A stretch of DNA of 46,139 nucleotides from positions 1 through 46,139 of the forward strand of contig JAEUQF010000363.1 in the NCBI GenBank assembly GCA_016789745.1, given 5' to 3'. The notes beneath the pieces were generated by a model that did no database searches, was not told the DNA's origin, and saw nothing but the letters and a program-made list of their open reading frames with translations. Below are positions 34,447 through 41,993 of the stretch, one piece after another. The DNA is from Bryobacterales bacterium (lineage in GTDB: Bacteria; Acidobacteriota; Terriglobia; Bryobacterales; Bryobacteraceae). The number at the start of each line of letters is the position of its first letter. Position 1 is the first letter of the stretch. Made by a program: the position numbers and the translations under genes.

Positions 34447-36927
34447 CTACCAGCGGAATCCCAGGCTACCAAACACCGAAATCCCCGGCGAATCCATGCC
34501 GCTGCCGTGCACGCGGTAGTTGCGGTCCGTCAGATTCTGGATCCCGCCTCCCACGCTCCACCGCTCCCCGATCGGCATGCCCGCGCTTACGTTCAGCGTC
34601 ACCCAACCCGCCGTGCTCAGGTACATCGGCGCGCGCGAGGCATCGTCCGCAATCCGCACTCCGTTGATCGTCGAGCCGATCGGCAGCACCCGGTTCTGGA
34701 TCTCCGCCAGCGTTTCCCCCGTCGGCGTAAATCGCCCGCCCGAAACATACGGCGCCACCAGCGCCCCGTTGAAGAACGCCGCGATATCGCTGCGCCGCCG
34801 CGACGCCCCAATGCGCTCATCGTCAATGTCCCCGCCGCTCAACCGCGTCTGCGCCCCCGCCGCCATCGCCCGCACTTCCATCCACCACCGCCGCGAATAC
34901 CGCAGCGAGACGTTGCCCATCTGCGGAGGCAGGCGCCGCACGTTGCGGTTCGGATTCAGATCCCGCCCCACGATAAAGCTGTAGTTCGATTCCGCCGTCC
35001 AATAGCGGTTCACCGTCCAGCGCCCCAGCCACTCCAGACCGTAGTAGCGCGTCTGGCCGTCATTGACGAAGGCCTTCACCGCCCGCGGGTCATTCGCCGT
35101 GGCCACCGTGACTACCCCCTGCTGGCGCTGCGCGGCCGTCGGCGCAATCGGCGCCACTGCCAACCCCGCCAGGCTTGTCGGTGCCGCGCCCGCCGGAAAC
35201 AGTAGCGTCCGCCGCACAATCGGGTCATACAGGTCGGCATGAAACGCCTGCACCCGCGAGTACACCGGCCCCGCCCGCAGCGTGAAACCCGCTTCGTAGT
35301 TCTGCAGCGACTCGGCCCGCAACCCCGTCACCGCGCGACCCAGCGACAACGCGTTCTCTCCCGAACTCGCCCCCAGCAACGCCCCTGCCCCTACCGACTC
35401 TGAAGCCGGAATCTCAAATCCCAGATCGTTCAACCCCAGCGCCCCCAAATCATTCAAATTCGGCGCCCGGAATCCGCGCCCAGCCAGAAAATGTACCCCC
35501 AGCCTCTGCGTCAGGTTGTAACTCGCGCTGGTCTGGTACGTGAAATCCCGGAAGCTCAGTTCGCTATCCGTCACCCCCAGCGGCGTCCCGTTCGTGCTCC
35601 GGTTCCGCTCCGCGAACGTCCGGAACCCGATCCGTGTCAAACGCCCGGCCAGCATGATCCGCAGCTTCGGCAGCGGCTCGAACACCCCCTGTCCGAACGC
35701 CCCGAATGTCCCGTACTTCGATCCGTTCGGATACAGCGCCCGCTGCTCCACCGTCCGTCCGTTCACCGGCGTCGTCACCTGCCGGAACGAGTCAATGAAT
35801 TCATCGTAGTAGTCGGCCCCGAACTGCACCGAGTGCCGCGCGTTCCACAACTTGCCCGCCTGCACCGTGTACCCTAACGAGCGTACCGTGCTGTCGTCCC
35901 GCGTGATCGAATCCGTTCGCAGCAGGTTCTGCCGCTCCGATCCGTCCCGCTGCTCGTTCACCGAAAACGTGCCGCTGATCGTGTCCAGCCCCGCAAAGCG
36001 CAGCTTCTCATACCGCGCATAGGCGAAGTCCAGCACCTGCGGATCGAAGTCCGATTGCAACCGCCCCAGCCCTCCCCACAAATCCTTGTACCCCTGGACG
36101 TTATGCGTGCTGCTGCGTTGGAACCACAACGTCAGCAGGTGGTCCGGCCGCGGCCGCGCATTCAACTTCGTGTTGAACCCGTATTGCTCGAAGCCTGTCC
36201 CCGGCATCCGGCTCCCCAAGACACCCCGGATCTGCTCGTCATTCAACCCGAAAAACCGCCGCAGCGCGTTCCGCGAATCCGCCCCGCCGCCCCCGCGCAA
36301 ATCTCCCAACGCGCGCCCCGACCCGCCGACCAGCCATGCAAACCGCGGCGTCCCCAACTGCACTTGCCCGTACCCGCCCATCGACCGGTCCGCCGACGCC
36401 CCGCCAAATCGCACCTCGCCGTGTACTTCCCTCCCGGCTCCCTGCGCATAATATGCCGGCGGCGTCAGAACGTGGATTACCCCGCCCATCGCGTCGCTGC
36501 CATACTGCGCCCCGGTCGGCCCCAGCACCGTCTCAATCCGGAATGCCTGGCTCGGATCCACAAACGCCAGGTACTGGTTCGGCCCCGAACGGAAACTGGA
36601 ATTGTTAAATCGCAGTCCGTCCAGCAGGTTCAGCACCTGGTAGCCCGTCAGGCCGCGCAGGAAGGGCGACACCTGGGCATAGGTGCTTTGCTGGACCAGT
36701 ATCCCGGCCATCCCCTCCAACGCATTGCCGCTCGTGCTCAGCGGAAGGATGCCGAATTGCTCCCGATTCGTTGCCTGGCTTACCGCCGGCGTCGTTTCCA
36801 CCGGTGCCAGCGTCCCGCGCGTCGCCGTGACCGTCACCGAAGTGACTGGAATCTCAGGAGTTGTTGGGCTTTGTACCGGCGTCTGCGCCAAAAGTGCCGA
36901 AAGTAGGACAGGTAACAGAAAGACCAC
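34447..36927 (-). CDS. TonB-dependent outer-membrane receptor
   Basis: 826 aa from a GTG at 36927, chosen because GGAGA lies seven bases upstream and a short signal peptide (MVFLLPVLLSALLAQ) follows; a GTG at 36978 gives a longer N-terminus. The plug domain has VTVTATRG (TonB-box region), GMAGILVQQSTYAQVSPFLRG, GLRFNNSSFR and GPTGAQYGSDAMGGVIHV; the barrel ends in GISVFGSLGFRW. It belongs to the classical siderophore/haem/cobalamin receptor type, unlike the Oar-like receptor at 1-2603. The substrate is unknown. Divergent from the repeat protein across 97 bases. Confidence 0.92.
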   Translation of the reverse strand: MVFLLPVLLSALLAQTPVQSPTTPEIPVTSVTVTATRGTLAPVETTPAVSQATNREQFGILPLSTSGNALEGMAGILVQQSTYAQVSPFLRGLTGYQVLNLLDGLRFNNSSFRSGPNQYLAFVDPSQAFRIETVLGPTGAQYGSDAMGGVIHVLTPPAYYAQGAGREVHGEVRFGGASADRSMGGYGQVQLGTPRFAWLVGGSGRALGDLRGGGGADSRNALRRFFGLNDEQIRGVLGSRMPGTGFEQYGFNTKLNARPRPDHLLTLWFQRSSTHNVQGYKDLWGGLGRLQSDFDPQVLDFAYARYEKLRFAGLDTISGTFSVNEQRDGSERQNLLRTDSITRDDSTVRSLGYTVQAGKLWNARHSVQFGADYYDEFIDSFRQVTTPVNGRTVEQRALYPNGSKYGTFGAFGQGVFEPLPKLRIMLAGRLTRIGFRTFAERNRSTNGTPLGVTDSELSFRDFTYQTSASYNLTQRLGVHFLAGRGFRAPNLNDLGALGLNDLGFEIPASESVGAGALLGASSGENALSLGRAVTGLRAESLQNYEAGFTLRAGPVYSRVQAFHADLYDPIVRRTLLFPAGAAPTSLAGLAVAPIAPTAAQRQQGVVTVATANDPRAVKAFVNDGQTRYYGLEWLGRWTVNRYWTAESNYSFIVGRDLNPNRNVRRLPPQMGNVSLRYSRRWWMEVRAMAAGAQTRLSGGDIDDERIGASRRRSDIAAFFNGALVAPYVSGGRFTPTGETLAEIQNRVLPIGSTINGVRIADDASRAPMYLSTAGWVTLNVSAGMPIGERWSVGGGIQNLTDRNYRVHGSGMDSPGISVFGSLGFRW

Positions 36928-37024
36928 CGAAATTTCTCCGAACTGGACCCAGAATGCAGAACGTACTGAGACAACCACCTCATTTGCTCTAAAGTGTCTA
37001 TCTCCCCCTGCCGATCAACGGCTC

Positions 37025-39316
37025 ATGAGCAGGCGTGTTCTGTTCCTAGTATCGTTTTTCAGTTTGACAGTTTGTTTAACGGCCCAGGAGCAACTGGTCG
37101 CCACCCGCGTCTTTACCGAGCCTACCGGGGCTCGCTTCTACGTGGATGGTGTGCCGTACCTCAGCGCCCAGACCTTCATGTGGACCGCGGGAAGCAAACA
37201 CACCCTCACCGCCGAGCGGGAGCAATACCAGTTCCCCGGCACCCGAACCAAGTTCCAGGGCTGGGCCGACACTACCGGACGCTTCAGCTCCTCCCTTGAC
37301 ACGGTGAACATCATCGCGGATCCCACCGTCACCGCGTACCGGGCCACCATGAGCACCGAGTACCGCCTCAGCATTATCTTCTACCAGTGCAATACCACCC
37401 AGCCCGATGCCTGCCGCCCGCCCGGCACCATCACCGTCGGCGGCGCCTCTTATACTTCCGATGCCGAGCTCTGGTACACGCCGAACAACGAAGTCACCCT
37501 CCAGGCCTTTCCCAATCCCGGCTTCGTCTTCGCCGGCTGGGGGCCAGCCTCCAATAATTCCACTTCCTTCATCTACACCCACCGCATGAGGGGTCCCGCC
37601 ACCTTTACCGGCATGTTTGCCCAGGGCAAACGCGTCACCCTCCTGTCTGACCCGGCTGACCTCCAGGTCGCCCCGGACCGCGCTCCCCAATACGCCCCCG
37701 CCGAACTCGATTGGGCCATGGGCAGCCGCCATGTCCTCGGCGTCGTCTCCCCACAGGCCTCTAAGTTCGACTCCAGCAAACTCTACGTCTTCCATCGCTG
37801 GAGCAACGGCGCCGGCGCCTTCGACTGGTACACGGTCAACAACACCAACCAGCCGGAAACCCTCACCGCCCACTACGTCCCCGGCGCCCGCGTCAGCTTC
37901 CTCACCAACCCCGCTGGCCTCAAACTGCGCGTCGAGGGCCGTGATAACTGGCCCGTCTACAACTTCGTCTGGGGCCAGGGCCTCACTTATCCCATCGCCG
38001 CGCCGCTCGAACAGACCGATAGCCGCGGCCGACGCTGGGTTTTCAAAGGCTGGTCCAACGAAGGGCCCGCCACCCAGGACATCACCATCACTCCGGACCA
38101 CGTCGCCAATGGCTTCCGCCTTGTGGCCAACTACGAAGCCCAAAGCCGCATCACCCTCACCTCCAACCCCCCCGGCATCCTCATGCAGGTGGATGGCGAG
38201 GATTGCCGCAGCTCCTGCACCGTATTCCGCGCCGAAGGCGCCCAGGTCCGTCTCACCACTCCCGCCAGCCTCCCCATGTCGGATTCCACTCGCCTCGAAT
38301 TCAATGGCTGGTCCGACGGCTCCACCGCAACCCGCCTCCTCACCGTTTCCGGTGATGCGTCCCTCACCGCAAACTATCGCAGCCTCTATCGCCTCACCAC
38401 CACCGCCGAGCCCGGCAACAGCGGTCTGCTCCGTGTCGAACCCCCCTCTCCCGATGGCTTCTATGAAGCCGATACCGTGGTGAACATCACCGCCGAGACC
38501 AAGCCCGGCTTCCGCTTCCGCCGCTGGGAAGGCGACCTCGCCGGCACCTTCCGCTCCGGCAACATCGCCATGACCGTCCCGCGCGCCGTGCGCGCCTTCT
38601 TCGATATCACCCCGTTCGCCGATCAGGCCGGTGTCCGCAACGCTGCCGGGGAAACCCCCGATGCCGGCGTCGCTCCCGGCTCCATCGCCTCCATCTACGG
38701 CGCCAACCTCGCCGGAGATTATGTTGCCGGACCCGCAAGCCCGCTCGCCCAGACTCTCGGCGGGGTCGTCGTCCGCCTTGGCAACCGCCTCCTCCCGCTC
38801 CTGTTCGTCTCGCCGGAGCAGATTAACCTCCAGGTCCCCTCCGACCTCGAAGAAGGCTCCTACCAACTCGCCATTCGCTGGGACACCTACCCCGAAGTCT
38901 TTTCTACCCTTCGTGTCTCCCGCAACGCCCCCGGCCTCTTCCAGCAACGCGTCGAGTCGACGCTCTTTGCCGTTGCCTCCGACGCCGAAGGCAAAGCCGT
39001 CAGCCTCTCGAATCCCGCCAAACTCGGTGACCCCGTCACTCTGTTCGGCACAGGCTTCGGACCCTACGAACGCCCCGCCATCGATGGCTTCCCGCTTCCC
39101 GAGGCGCCCGCATTCCCCCTGGCTGACCCCCTGGAAGTCCTCCTCGATGACAAAGTCATCACGCCCGAGTTTGCCGGCGGCGCTCCAGGCCAGGTCGGTA
39201 CCGCTCAGGTCCGCTTCCTGCTCCCCGCCGACGCCCCCCTCACCGATGGCGGCGTCCGCCTCCGCATCCGCGTCAACGGCAAGGAGAGTAACCCCGTCCT
39301 GCTGCCCGTGCGCTGA
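37025..39316 (+). CDS. Secreted protein with InlB-B-type repeats and TIGR03437 C-terminal domain
   Basis: 763 aa from the ATG at 37025; the frame is open further upstream but a signal peptide (MSRRVLFLVSFFSLTVCLTAQ) starts here. A PEGA-like segment (TEPTGARFYVDG) is followed by repeats, most ending in aromatic GW motifs (FAGWGP, FHRWSNG, FKGWSNEG, FNGWSDGS, FRRWEGD), as in divergent InlB B-repeats. From about residue 525 (AGVRNAAGETPDAGVAPGSIASIYG) to the end is the TIGR03437 domain, known mainly from Solibacter. Probably a surface or secreted adhesin-like protein; no enzyme signature. This domain is the best taxonomic marker in the window. Confidence 0.88.
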   Translation: MSRRVLFLVSFFSLTVCLTAQEQLVATRVFTEPTGARFYVDGVPYLSAQTFMWTAGSKHTLTAEREQYQFPGTRTKFQGWADTTGRFSSSLDTVNIIADPTVTAYRATMSTEYRLSIIFYQCNTTQPDACRPPGTITVGGASYTSDAELWYTPNNEVTLQAFPNPGFVFAGWGPASNNSTSFIYTHRMRGPATFTGMFAQGKRVTLLSDPADLQVAPDRAPQYAPAELDWAMGSRHVLGVVSPQASKFDSSKLYVFHRWSNGAGAFDWYTVNNTNQPETLTAHYVPGARVSFLTNPAGLKLRVEGRDNWPVYNFVWGQGLTYPIAAPLEQTDSRGRRWVFKGWSNEGPATQDITITPDHVANGFRLVANYEAQSRITLTSNPPGILMQVDGEDCRSSCTVFRAEGAQVRLTTPASLPMSDSTRLEFNGWSDGSTATRLLTVSGDASLTANYRSLYRLTTTAEPGNSGLLRVEPPSPDGFYEADTVVNITAETKPGFRFRRWEGDLAGTFRSGNIAMTVPRAVRAFFDITPFADQAGVRNAAGETPDAGVAPGSIASIYGANLAGDYVAGPASPLAQTLGGVVVRLGNRLLPLLFVSPEQINLQVPSDLEEGSYQLAIRWDTYPEVFSTLRVSRNAPGLFQQRVESTLFAVASDAEGKAVSLSNPAKLGDPVTLFGTGFGPYERPAIDGFPLPEAPAFPLADPLEVLLDDKVITPEFAGGAPGQVGTAQVRFLLPADAPLTDGGVRLRIRVNGKESNPVLLPVR

Positions 39317-39446
39317 TTTTGTGAATCCGCGCGCCCCGCGGCGACGTACTTTGGTATAGACACTGGAAGGACCGTGCCGCTTCTCCGCAACCCTGTTAGC
39401 ATGTAGGCAGATAACGCGGTACGTCCTATTCCGTCGGAAGGTGGCT

Positions 39447-40379
39447 ATGCTGATCAAAGTTCGTAAAGGCTGGGAACTGCCGGAGCGCGACGCGACTCCG
39501 GAAAGCACTTATCTCAATCGGCGTCAGATCCTCAAAGCGGCCGGCATGCTGACCACCGGGTCCCTGCTCGCCGCGCCCGCCGACCCCAAATCCCTCTACC
39601 CGGCCAAACGCAATCCCGAGTTCACGCTCGACCGGCCTGTCACCGAGGACTGGGCCGCCACCGGCTACAACAACTTCTACGAGTTCGACCCCAACGATAA
39701 GCAGGCCGTCAAAGACCTGGTGGGCAAGTTCCAGACCAGCCCGTGGCAGATCGAAGTCACTGGTATGGTCAACAAGCCCAAAACCTTCGACGTCGACGAG
39801 ATTACCCGCACTTACCCGCTCGAAGAACGCCTCTACCGCTTCCGCTGCGTCGAGGCTTGGTCCATGGCCGTCCCCTGGACCGGCTTCCCCTTGTCCCACC
39901 TCATCAAGGCCGTCGAGCCTAAATCCACTGCGAAGTACATTCGCTTCGTCACCGCCAGTAAGCCCAAGGAAATGCCCGGCATGGTGCGCACTCCCTGGTA
40001 TCCCTGGCCCTACCACGAAGGCCTCCGCATGGACGAAGCCATGCATGATCTCACCCTCGTGGCCACCGGCCTCTATGGCAAACCGATGCCCAAGCAGAAC
40101 GGTGCTCCCATCCGCCTCGTCGTGCCCTGGAAATACGGCTACAAGAGCATTAAATCCATCGTGAAAATGGAGTTCACCGACAAGGAACCACCCACCTTCT
40201 GGAACAAACTCCAGTCTTCCGAATACGGCTTCTACTCCAACGTCATTCCCACCAAGGCCCACCCGCGCTGGTCCCAGGCCACCGAAAAGGTCATCCCGAC
40301 CATGGAACGCCGCCCCACACTGATGTACAACGGTTACGAAAAATACGTCGCCGGGCTCTACAACGGCAAAGAGTTCTAA
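39447..40379 (+). CDS. msrP: Periplasmic methionine-sulfoxide reductase catalytic subunit MsrP
   Basis: 310 aa from the ATG at 39447 with GGAAGG six bases upstream. Tat signal LNRRQILKAAG (Arg25-26). Molybdopterin-binding fold of the sulfite-oxidase family with the Mo-ligating Cys134 in RFRCVEAWSMAVPWTGFPL and C-terminal GAPIRLVVPWKYGYKSIK. It reduces Met-sulfoxide residues in periplasmic proteins, normally receiving electrons from the membrane haem protein MsrQ. No msrQ gene follows; the next gene encodes a DUF4112 protein. A 130-base spacer (39317-39446) upstream shows no clear promoter. Confidence 0.95.
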   Translation: MLIKVRKGWELPERDATPESTYLNRRQILKAAGMLTTGSLLAAPADPKSLYPAKRNPEFTLDRPVTEDWAATGYNNFYEFDPNDKQAVKDLVGKFQTSPWQIEVTGMVNKPKTFDVDEITRTYPLEERLYRFRCVEAWSMAVPWTGFPLSHLIKAVEPKSTAKYIRFVTASKPKEMPGMVRTPWYPWPYHEGLRMDEAMHDLTLVATGLYGKPMPKQNGAPIRLVVPWKYGYKSIKSIVKMEFTDKEPPTFWNKLQSSEYGFYSNVIPTKAHPRWSQATEKVIPTMERRPTLMYNGYEKYVAGLYNGKEF

Positions 40380-40395
40380 AAAATATCCAATCCCA

Positions 40396-40425
40396 GGCTG
40401 CCCTCCGTCACCGGCGGAGGCAGCC
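40396..40425 (+). promoter_or_regulatory. Hairpin covering the Shine-Dalgarno of the DUF4112 gene
   Basis: GGCTGCCCTCCG pairs with CGGAGGCAGCC through 11 base pairs with one bulged C and a seven-base loop. The 3' arm contains GGAGG at 40416-40420, five bases before the GTG start at 40426. No T run follows, so it is a poor terminator; blocking of ribosome binding is possible. Confidence 0.5.
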
Positions 40426-40959
40426 GTGCGTCTCACGAACGTGCCCACTCGTATCGAGCCGCGTTCGGAACGGATCCATCAACCCGAAGTCATTTCCCCC
40501 GGCCGCTCCAGCGCCCGCATCCCGGATAACATCCTCGATCTGGAGCGTCTCATGGACCGCTGGATCCAGGTCGGCCCGTTCTCATTCGGTCTCGACGGGA
40601 TTCTCGGCCTCGTACCCGGCCTCGGCGACCTCGCCTCCGGCCTGATCTCCGCCTATATCATCGCCCACGCTGCCCGTAACGGCGTCCCCCAGGCCGCCCT
40701 TGCCCGCATGATGACCAATGTCGCCATCGACTCCATCCTTGGCATGGTCCCCTTCATTGGAGACCTCTTCGACTTCCTTTTCAAAGCCAATACGAAAAAT
40801 CTCGCGATCTACCGCGAAGCCTTGGCCGGTAACCGCAGCCCGGCCAAGGATTGGGGCTTTGTCGCTGTGGTGCTCACCGGCGTCCTCCTGCTGCTTGCCA
40901 TCCCCGTCAGCCTTGGCATCTATCTGCTTCTGCAACTGCTGCGAACGGCCGGGTCATAA
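40426..40959 (+). CDS. DUF4112 membrane protein
   Basis: 177 aa from a GTG at 40426 (a second GTG at 40441 is possible). The DUF4112 domain shows LDGILGLVPGLGDLASGLISAYI, MMTNVAIDSILGMVPFIGDLFDFLFKAN and TKNLAIYREAL, with hydrophobic Gly-rich segments and a C-terminal membrane helix (about 147-170). Function unknown. It follows msrP by 46 bases containing a strong hairpin. Confidence 0.88.
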   Translation: MRLTNVPTRIEPRSERIHQPEVISPGRSSARIPDNILDLERLMDRWIQVGPFSFGLDGILGLVPGLGDLASGLISAYIIAHAARNGVPQAALARMMTNVAIDSILGMVPFIGDLFDFLFKANTKNLAIYREALAGNRSPAKDWGFVAVVLTGVLLLLAIPVSLGIYLLLQLLRTAGS

Positions 40960-40980
40960 TACGTCGAATCCCGTATGGAT

Positions 40981-40989
40981 TGGTATACT
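40981..40989 (+). promoter_or_regulatory. Extended -10 element upstream of ispH
   Basis: TGGTATACT matches the extended -10 form TGnTATAnT, the best promoter-like motif seen in the window. No -35 match. Initiation about seven bases downstream would leave almost no leader before the ATG at 41001 and would exclude the AGAGG at 40990-40994. Confidence 0.45.
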
Positions 40990-41000
40990 AGAGGTTTCCT

Positions 41001-41993
41001 ATGCAATCCACCGAGGGACTCTGTGTGGGTGCCGAAAAAAAGGTTCTGCTGTTAACGCCGCGCGGTTTCTGCGCGGGTGTCGTACGCGCAATCGATGTCG
41101 TCAAAATCGCCTTGGATCTTTATGGCGCACCCATCTACGTGCGCAAAGAGATCGTTCATAATCGGCACGTCGTTGATGAACTCCGCCAGAACGGCGCGAT
41201 CTTTGTCGAAGAGCTTTCCGAAGTCCCGCCTGGCGGCCGGGTCATCTTCAGCGCCCACGGCGTTTCTCCCGCCGTTCGCAAACAAGCACAGGCCCGCGAC
41301 CTGAAAGTAATCGACGCCACCTGCCCGCTCGTCACCAAGGTCCACCTCGAAGCCGTTCGCTTCGCCAAGCGCGGCTTCACCATCGTCCTGGTCGGCCATA
41401 AGGACCACGACGAAGTCACCGGAACTCTCGGCGAAGCGCCCGACTCCACCATCCTCGTCGAAACCGAAGCCGACGTCGATCAACTCTCCGTCACTGACCC
41501 GGACCGCGTCTGTTACCTCACCCAGACCACCCTGAGCCTCGACGAAACCACCGGTATCATCGCCCGCCTCAAGGAACGTTTTCCCAAAATCCAGGCCCCA
41601 CCGGCCCAGGACATCTGCTACGCCACCGAAAATCGCCAACTCGCCGTCAAGGCCATTGCGCCCCAATGCCAGTTGCTGCTCGTCGTCGGCTCGCAGAACA
41701 GCTCCAACTCGCGCCGCCTCGTCGAGGTGTGCCGCAACGCCGGTGTCCCCTCTTATCTCATCGATGACGAGTCGGAACTCGATCCCGCCTGGCTCTCCAA
41801 CGTCGACACCGTCGCCGTCACCGCCGGCGCCAGCGCCCCAGAGCACCTCGTCCAGAATCTCATTCAGTTCTTGCAGAACCAATACGCCTTTGGCTCCGTA
41901 CAGGAAGTAGAAGTGAAAGAAGAAGATGTCCGCTTTTCCCTGCCCGCGGAGTTGCAGTCCCAGGCCGGCCGGTTCACGCAAATCGCTCTATGA
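41001..41993 (+). CDS. ispH: 4-hydroxy-3-methylbut-2-enyl diphosphate reductase (IspH)
   Basis: 330 aa. The three cysteines for the [4Fe-4S] cluster are present (PRGFCAGVV Cys24, DATCPLVTKVH, DICYATENRQ), with His in VHNRHVV, HGVSP and VGHKDHDEVTGT. It makes IPP and DMAPP in the last step of the MEP pathway. The family often starts directly at KKVLL; a GTG at 41025 is a possible shorter start. Its stop overlaps the start of the squalene-hopene cyclase gene (ATGA), tying precursor supply to hopanoid synthesis, as in the Zymomonas hopanoid cluster. Confidence 0.97.
   Translation: MQSTEGLCVGAEKKVLLLTPRGFCAGVVRAIDVVKIALDLYGAPIYVRKEIVHNRHVVDELRQNGAIFVEELSEVPPGGRVIFSAHGVSPAVRKQAQARDLKVIDATCPLVTKVHLEAVRFAKRGFTIVLVGHKDHDEVTGTLGEAPDSTILVETEADVDQLSVTDPDRVCYLTQTTLSLDETTGIIARLKERFPKIQAPPAQDICYATENRQLAVKAIAPQCQLLLVVGSQNSSNSRRLVEVCRNAGVPSYLIDDESELDPAWLSNVDTVAVTAGASAPEHLVQNLIQFLQNQYAFGSVQEVEVKEEDVRFSLPAELQSQAGRFTQIAL

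Noticed and set aside
37076..39508. 810-codon open frame opposite the TIGR03437 protein
   Set aside because: Antisense shadow; the + strand has a signal peptide, repeats and a known domain.
41035..41042. A AAA AAG slippery sequence near the start of ispH
   Set aside because: It simply encodes the normal Glu-Lys-Lys before VLLL; no downstream stem or useful alternative frame is evident.
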